Shown here in pieces: positions 1-5,163 of a stretch of DNA of 10,277 nt. The DNA comes from Acanthamoeba lenticulata (Eukaryota > Discosea > Longamoebia > Acanthamoebidae): contig NAVB01002590.1 in the NCBI GenBank assembly GCA_002179805.1, positions 1 through 10,277 of the forward strand. Reading direction: 5' to 3'. How positions within the stretch are numbered: the stretch's first letter is position 1; every line of letters begins with the position of its first letter. Both the position numbers and the translations under genes were made by a program. The notes under the pieces are model-generated. The model saw nothing but the letters and a program-made list of their open reading frames with translations. It was not told the DNA's origin and ran no database searches.

Positions 1-591
1 AAATCTCGTTTTATTTTATTTTTCTAAATGCATTTAATTTATTTTATGTAATTTTATTTTTGAACTTAATATGCATAATAAGCATGTAATATTATTTTCA
101 CTTACGTAAAAATGCTTGTATTATCAGTTTAATGTGGTTAAAATGCTTTTATATAAATCAAATGGAGGTTTATTGCCTTATTGTTAATTTTGATTCCATA
201 TTATTTCACTAGTCATTTTTGACCTCTCATTTCAAATGAGCCCATGTTAAAATTATTGTATGGAAAATCATCCCCACCTGCCATGGCCTACAAATCACAA
301 AGTGTGGAAAAGATGGAGACCACAAAGACATGCATGTGAAAACACACTTGCTTGACAATATAAAGTATCAACCAATTCTCATTCAGCAAAATAATATTGT
401 CTACAGGACATAATTGCAAGATCACTTTGCCATCCATTACAGTTTGCTTAATAATAAAACCAATGAACAACATGTTCAAAAAAAGTGACAATATCACTTT
501 TTGAAATGGCCAAAATATGTTGTACACAAACTGTTTAAAAATATAAAAGAGTTGTACATAAAAAAATCATTTTTTTGCACACAATTTTTTT

Positions 592-899
592 AAACTAACA
601 AAAATGATATAAAAACCGATATACATCGGTTTTGCATGATTTTGCCATGCCAAACCTGGTTTTTGCTGGAAATCTGGACATAATTTGGCCAAAATTTGTG
701 TTTTAGTGTTTGGCATCAGTTTTTATCGACAATCTAATGCACATTGGTCCTACATAAATGGAATTTTATTTTTTGGACAACCCAAATATATACATGCAAA
801 AAAACTCATTTTTAAAGCATAAATTGTCATTTTTGCCTTGTGTATATGAAATATGTTGCAAATTTTGAAATTCATATAGCAAACTAACAAAAATGATAT
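592..899 (+). repeat. 19-nt direct repeat pair
   Basis: The 19-mer AAACTAACAAAAATGATAT occurs exactly at 592-610 and at 881-899, with starts 289 bases apart. The flanks are only loosely similar. It is the clearest exact repeat in the AT-rich block and may be what is left of a diverged tandem duplication or of a dispersed element. Confidence 0.7.
612..633. repeat. Perfect inverted repeat (9-bp stem, 4-nt loop)
   Basis: AAAACCGAT at 612-620 is the exact reverse complement of ATCGGTTTT at 625-633, leaving the loop ATAC. It starts two bases after the first copy of the 19-nt repeat. The hairpin is visible in the sequence; any function (terminator, element end, structured RNA) is unknown. Confidence 0.75.
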
Positions 900-1052
900 G
901 TTACATCATCATTTTGTATACAATGCTAAAAAAGTCATTGTCACTTTTTTTTGGACACTTTGAAATATACCAAAATAGGGGGAAGGGGTAGATTTTTTAA
1001 CAATTTACTATCAGTTTTTCCCAAATTGAAATTTTTAAGGGCCTATTACAAC

Positions 1053-1235
1053 ATGTTCAACAAGCTGGGCAGAGCTGGAGTAAAATCTCAGCTGCAAGCT
1101 GACTACACAGCCTCAGCCTCACTGATAGCTACATACCCACTGTGGGTTCTGGACTCGACGGAGCGTTACGAAGGTCCCAATGAGCTCAACATCCAGAAAG
1201 GATTGAGTGGCGGCTGGACAACCATCTTCAAGTAA
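1053..1235 (+). CDS. Small ORF, possible gene end converging on PGAP1 (doubtful)
   Basis: A 60-codon frame opens at an ATG at 1053, just where composition turns from AT-rich to balanced, and ends at TAA 1233-1235. The product begins MFNKLGRAGVKSQLQADYTA and I recognise no domain. The frame is open further upstream through AT-rich sequence, so it could also be the last exon of a plus-strand gene. It lies opposite the 3' flank of PGAP1 and overlaps a possible alternative last exon of that gene (1166-1249), so it may simply be the shadow of a transcribed 3' region. Confidence 0.2.
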   Translation: MFNKLGRAGVKSQLQADYTASASLIATYPLWVLDSTERYEGPNELNIQKGLSGGWTTIFK

Positions 1236-1299
1236 TTCGTGCCTCCACTCTGGAATGTACAGAAACGAAACCCGTATTTTAATTGGCCTTTCTCTTTAC
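1166..1299 (-). other. Possible alternative 3' intron and last exon of PGAP1
   Basis: In the last PGAP1 exon the codon after ...Ala-Thr-Thr-Thr starts a strong donor, GTAAAG (from 1299), and a T-rich tract ending in TTCCAG (1250) gives a 50-nt AT-rich candidate intron. Splicing is in phase 0 and replaces the short tail VKRKAN with about 27 residues ending ...MLSSLGPS, with a stop at 1166. The unspliced reading ends near where the family's last helix ends and carries a KxKxx-like ER signal, so I prefer it, but only slightly. Confidence 0.35.
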
Positions 1300-4200
1300 A
1301 GTTGTTGTGGCTCGGGCAAGCTTGCGGAGGTGGAGGAAGATGAGGACGGAGTAGACCAGCGCCACATCCTGCATGCGGTACAGCGGCACCAGGCAGTAGC
1401 ACACGACCACGCCCGCAGCGGCATAAGCGGCCAGCCTGTGTCCGCGTAGCCACGTGTTGTCAGTCGTTGAAAGAGGAAGAGCAAGAGAGCAAGAGAAAAA
1501 GGCACCAGAGCAACGAGGCGGCGGCGTCGCGCTGGAAGGGGTGGCCAGTGAAGGCAGTGAGGACGATGAGGACGAGGCTCAGCAGCTCGTAGCCATCCTG
1601 CGCGCTCCGCCAGGCCAGCAGCGTCGGCGACGACTTGACCCTACACGGCATTGGCCATTACGCGTGAGCCCAATGCGCCACACGCGAGTGTGGTCTGTGT
1701 AGCGTGAACACGAACCAGCTGACAAAGAGCGGGCCCATGGCGCTCAACGTGGCCACGCAGGCCACGAGGATCATCGTGCGATACGCGCTGAGCGCCGCCC
1801 GCTCGTACGCGGCCACGCTCTCTTCCTCCTCGCGCTCTGCTTGTGTTCCTGCGTCGGCGGGCGGCGTGGGCGCAGCCGGTGGTGTTGTTCGGGTCTGCAG
1901 GTCGCGCGCGGTGCGCCAGGCCGTGGCGACGCCGAACGCGAGCGTCCCGCAGAGCAAGCCCGCGAACGAATGCCACGCCAGCGTGAGGCCGGCGCTGAAC
2001 ACCAGCACGCCCACGTAGGCCGACGACCACGGCTCGGTGGCCGACGACAGCAGCGCTGGCGACGATGAGGTTGCTGCTGACGTCAGCAGCCGCCTTACGC
2101 GGCGCCCAAGCCACTGTACCACGAAAAAGACGGCGACGAGAAGGGCCATGACCCCGCGCACGAGCGCGAGGAAGACCAGGAACAAGAGGCTCCCGAGCGC
2201 GTACAGGACCGGATAGAATGCCAGCGGCGGCGGCGCCACGTCGGCCTCGGCAAAGGCGTGCGCGGCCAGCCGGCCCGGCAGCCGCCCAAAGGCCTCGGCG
2301 ACGAGGGAGGACAGCAGGCGCAGGTGGACATCGCCCGTGGCCGCAACCCAGAGGCGCTCGACCAGCGGCAGCACGACAAAGAGCACCAGCCCGAGGCGCC
2401 ACGTGTGGTCGCGCCAGACGCCGACGACGCCCAACGGCCGCGCCGCCCAGTAGCGGCGGGCGAGGGCGGCCAGGACAAACAAAAACACCACAAAATAGGT
2501 CGCCAGCGCGCTGACGGCGTGGTACTTGACCATCTGCTCGGCGAGCCCGGCGTAGTCGTAGGCCAGCTCGACCCGGTAGGCACGGGCCGGGTCGACAACC
2601 AGCACAACGTGCAGCGCTAACGGGCGGCTGACTCGGAAGTCCTCGTCGTCGTCGTTGTCATCATCGGCATCGCCGCCGCCGTGAAACTTGAGGGGCACAC
2701 CAGCCTGGATCAGGGCCGGGTCGGTGACCACGACCTCCTCGTGCATGGCCGGCATGAGGCCCAGCACGACGGGTGTCCACCCCGCGTCTTCCTCGTTGTT
2801 GTCCTCGTCGGCGTCGTCGACTTGGACGACGCGCAGCAAGAGGGGCACGCGATGGTCCACGCCCGGGACGGTGAGGTTGACTAGCGCCGCGTGGCCGCGC
2901 GGCAGATCGAGCGTCGTCGAAGGTCCGGCGAAGTGTGCCGGTAGGTCGAGCTCGACGGGCGCCGCCGCGCGGCGCAGAAACTGGGCAAAGAAGACCCCGA
3001 ACGCATCGTCGCGACGGCCGCGGGGCGCCTCGAGCTCGAGAAGCGCAAAGCCTGGGCAGGGGCGCGAGCAGTGAGCCAACGCCGCGGCGCGCAGGAAAGG
3101 GCGGGGCGAGGTGGGCACCGCGGAGCTGGTCCGGCGTGAGATGGAGGAACGTGAGGGCCGGGGGCGAAGACGAAGTCGCCGAGGCCTCGACGTAGAGCTG
3201 GTGGTGGCTCTTGCGCCCGCCGCGCGCCGCTAGAATGTCGCTCTCGCCGTACTGCCGTGCTTCGAACGACAGATTGGCGGCCGACACGCAGTTCCCTCCG
3301 AGGTCCTCGCTGGCGCACAGGACGACCTGCTCGGCTTGCAGCGGCCGAGACGACACCAGCACGAAGCTGTCCAACTCTTGCTCTCGCCTGCATGTTTTAT
3401 TTTTTACAATATTGTTTAATTATTTGGAATTATTAATCGTAAAATAAAATAAAAAGACTGATGCAAAAAAGGTGAAATATTCGCACCATTGGGAAAGGTT
3501 GAAGACGCAGCGGCGGACCGGAGCGTCGTGAAGGGCCGGGCGCAGCCTGAACGACGACGAAACGCTCGTCTGCGGGCGGTCGTCGGCGCACGCGTCCTCG
3601 GCGGCCTGCGCGCGTGGTCCAACGACCGGCGCGAGCTGCGCGGGCGCGACCCACTGCCGGCCGGGCAGGGCAAAGCCAAGTCGCTCAGGCAGCGGGCTGG
3701 CCGGAGGGACCTAGCGCGTGAGCAAGCCCATGATAATGACGACGACGACGACGACGATAAAAATGAGGACGGCGACGACGTGCCTGAGCAAGAGCCGGCC
3801 GAAGAGGGCCATGCGGACGTCGATGGCTGGCCGCGGCTGGCCGGCCAGCTGCGCGTCGGCCTGAGCCTCGGCCAGCTCGACCAGCGCGCTGGCGACGCGA
3901 CGTACAAGCTGGTTGCACCACGTGATGCTCTGGTGGTCGGCCTCGAGCCGCACGCCGGGGATGGCCGTCGTCAGCACGGCGAGGCCGTGCGAGGCCGGCA
4001 CCAGTGTAGCGAGGCTGGCCAGGTCCGAGCGCACGAGCGTGTCTCGGAAGCTACCGGCGATGGACACCACCACGACGTCGTCCAGCCGGTTATTGACCTC
4101 GTCATGGCGGTCATTGTCGGCATTCTTGTCGACGACGAGTTGGCCAAACTGGCGGCGCCAGTGGGCGTTGACGCGGGCGTAGAGGTCGGCCACGGGGCGG

Positions 4201-5020
4201 TTGAGCAGGAGCGGCATGGCCCGGTGCGGCGTGTTCCACGTGAGGACCGTGTGGACGCTGCCGGGCCGGAACGCCGGGTGGGCAAATAGCGCGCGCGCCA
4301 CGAAGCCGCCCATCGAGTGGCCCACGAGGATCACCGACGTTGTCGTCGAGTTCTGGTTCTGGTCTGTTGCAGACAAACAGGCCGAGTGAGTCGATCGGAT
4401 GAGCGGATGAGGGAGCCTCGGCGGCCGCACCGTGGTAGGCTTCGAGGATGGCGTCAATGCAGTGCAGGACGTGCTCGATCTGGGCCGCGAGCAGGTCGCC
4501 GTCAAAGGCCGACAACTCTTCGTTAAAGTGCGCGGCAAAGACGTCCACGCCCTGTTGCCCACAATACAGGCGTTGTTGGTCGGGGGGCGGGCAATGGATG
4601 GACAAGAGGAGGAGACCGAACCGTCCGGCCGGCCCAGCTGCGGCGTTGGGCTTCGGCACCAAGCGAGCGCACTTGGGAAGATGAACCAGCGTTGCCTGGG
4701 ATGAACAACACCGGTTGCCCTTGCTGAATCACAAGTTAAAAATTGATTCGTGTACACGAATCAAATGCAACTCAATCGGAGGCGAGACGCACGAGTACGT
4801 CGGGCGTGTGGCCTTCGCGGTAGAGGACGAGCCGATACCTGCTTGCGTAGGGCGAGCGGGGCACGGGAACTGGCAAGTAGCGCGGCGACATGTAGGTCAT
4901 GGTGCAGTAGTTGGGCCCGAGCGCCACGAACACCCGCCACCCACCCACAGCCAGGAAGGCTGCCGCCACCGCCAGCATAAAGGCCACGCCGCCCCACCTC
5001 ACCACCCCCACAGCGCGCAT
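1279..5020 (-). CDS. PGAP1: GPI inositol-deacylase, PGAP1/Bst1 family, nine exons
   Basis: This ER membrane lipase removes the acyl chain from the inositol of newly made GPI anchors, which promotes ER exit of GPI-anchored proteins (family knowledge). My model joins minus-strand exons 5020-4793, 4723-4622, 4551-4431, 4363-3780, 3710-3487, 3387-3119, 3051-1710, 1640-1506 and 1435-1279. All phases agree, giving 1053 residues, close to yeast Bst1. Residues about 10-33 form the signal anchor, followed by CTMTYM at 39-44. PGNAGSSSQVRS is at 85-96 and FNEEL at 119-123. The nucleophile elbow GHSMG places the Ser at 167, and SIAGSFRD (Asp258) and the His of ADHQSITWC (294) are candidate catalytic partners. 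The lumenal region runs to about 688, then roughly eight or more hydrophobic helices to the end. The start at 5020 puts the signal anchor at the family's usual distance from CTMTYM. Two acidic runs lie in the lumenal region. The C-terminus KRKAN resembles a COPI retrieval signal; a spliced alternative is possible. Confidence 0.93.
1436..1505 (-). other. Intron 8 of PGAP1 (70 nt)
   Basis: The donor GTGCCT and a long pyrimidine tract lead to acceptor ACACAG. Phase 2 on both sides joins ...ASLLW to LAAYAAAGVV. Without removal the frame hits TGA inside the intron while the last hydrophobic helices continue in another frame. Confidence 0.8.
1641..1709 (-). other. Intron 7 of PGAP1 (69 nt)
   Basis: The upstream exon frame reaches a stop at 1658 while the hydrophobic C-terminal domain continues in another frame. 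Donor GTTCAC at 1709 and acceptor TGTAG at 1641 rejoin the frames in phase 2 (SWFV to VKSSPTLL). A GTGTTC donor two bases earlier would break the frame. Confidence 0.65.
3052..3118 (-). other. Intron 6 of PGAP1 (67 nt)
   Basis: Donor GTGCCC at 3118 and acceptor GCCCAG at 3052, phase 1, join TPDQLRG to FALLELEAP. The intron is GC-rich like the exons. Confidence 0.8.
3388..3486 (-). other. Intron 5 of PGAP1 (99 nt, AT-rich)
   Basis: Donor GTGCGA at 3486 and acceptor CATGCAG at 3388, phase 2, join FNLSQW to REQELDSFVLV. It is the longest and by far the most AT-rich intron of the gene, a conspicuous composition dip inside a GC-rich coding region. Confidence 0.88.
3711..3779 (-). other. Intron 4 of PGAP1 (69 nt), open in frame, with a GTC microsatellite
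   Basis: Donor GTCGTC at 3779 and acceptor GCGCTAG at 3711, phase 0, join LLLRH to VPPASPLPER. The intron is an exact multiple of three with no internal stop until the acceptor itself, which reads TAG. It holds a run of GTC triplets (plus strand about 3738-3759). If retained it would add 22 residues, mostly Val, Ile and Leu, and then stop. The donor is weak compared with the other introns. Confidence 0.65.
4364..4430 (-). other. Intron 3 of PGAP1 (67 nt)
   Basis: Donor GTGCGG at 4430 and acceptor CTGCAACAG at 4364, phase 1, join ILEAYH to DQNQNSTTTSVILVGHSMGG, placing the intron just upstream of the catalytic serine. Confidence 0.85.
4552..4621 (-). other. Intron 2 of PGAP1 (70 nt)
   Basis: Donor GTTCGG at 4621 and acceptor GGCAACAG at 4552, phase 0, join AQRRSWAGRT to GVDVFAAHFNEEL, the spacing expected in the family between the GNAGS and FNEEL motifs. 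The donor is not a strong one. Confidence 0.7.
4724..4792 (-). other. Intron 1 of PGAP1 (69 nt)
   Basis: Donor GTGCGT at 4792 and acceptor GTGATTCAG at 4724 with an upstream TTTTTAAC branch-like site, phase 0, join REGHTPDVL to QGQPVLFIPGNAG. The intron is AT-rich and contains the TGA that ends the upstream frame. Confidence 0.85.
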
Positions 5021-5163
5021 GGCCGGCTTCTTCAAGAAGCAAAAAAGATGAAGAACAAACACTGGAATTTCAAACGCGAGCCCAGGCACAAGGAGAAGGC
5101 ACTCAACGTGACGATCAGGGCAGCTTCGGGGAGTCTCCTGCGCAGAGCATTGACTTTAGTCGC

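Larger units (their letters stand above)
1..1050. other. AT-rich block without a convincing gene
   Basis: This kilobase is far more AT-rich than the rest of the window, with long A and T runs. The longest open frame in it (288-527, minus) is Leu/Ile/Val/Phe-rich, as expected for chance translation of AT-rich DNA, and I see no domain or splice-supported coding structure. It contains a 19-nt direct repeat (592-610 and 881-899), a 9-bp perfect hairpin (612-633) and several looser shared fragments, such as a CACTTTTTGAAAT-like stretch near 495 and again near 943. It could be intergenic DNA, a decayed mobile element, or a join to foreign sequence. Composition changes sharply at about 1040-1060. 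Confidence 0.7.

Noticed and set aside
288..527. 79-codon minus-strand frame in the AT-rich block
   Set aside because: Composition is what AT-rich DNA yields by chance, with no domain, no sensible start context and no splice-supported partner exon.
2218..2620. Plus-strand Arg/Ala-rich frames
   Set aside because: They lie opposite the PGAP1 membrane domain and have no recognisable features.
3489..4289. 266-codon plus-strand frame opposite PGAP1
   Set aside because: It is antisense to clearly homologous lipase exons and is an Ala/Gly/Arg/Asp-rich shadow typical of GC-rich genes.
5021..5089. Longer PGAP1 N-terminus starting upstream of 5020
   Set aside because: It adds a 23-residue segment before the signal anchor; the ATG at 5020 places the anchor and CTMTYM at the family's normal distance from the start.
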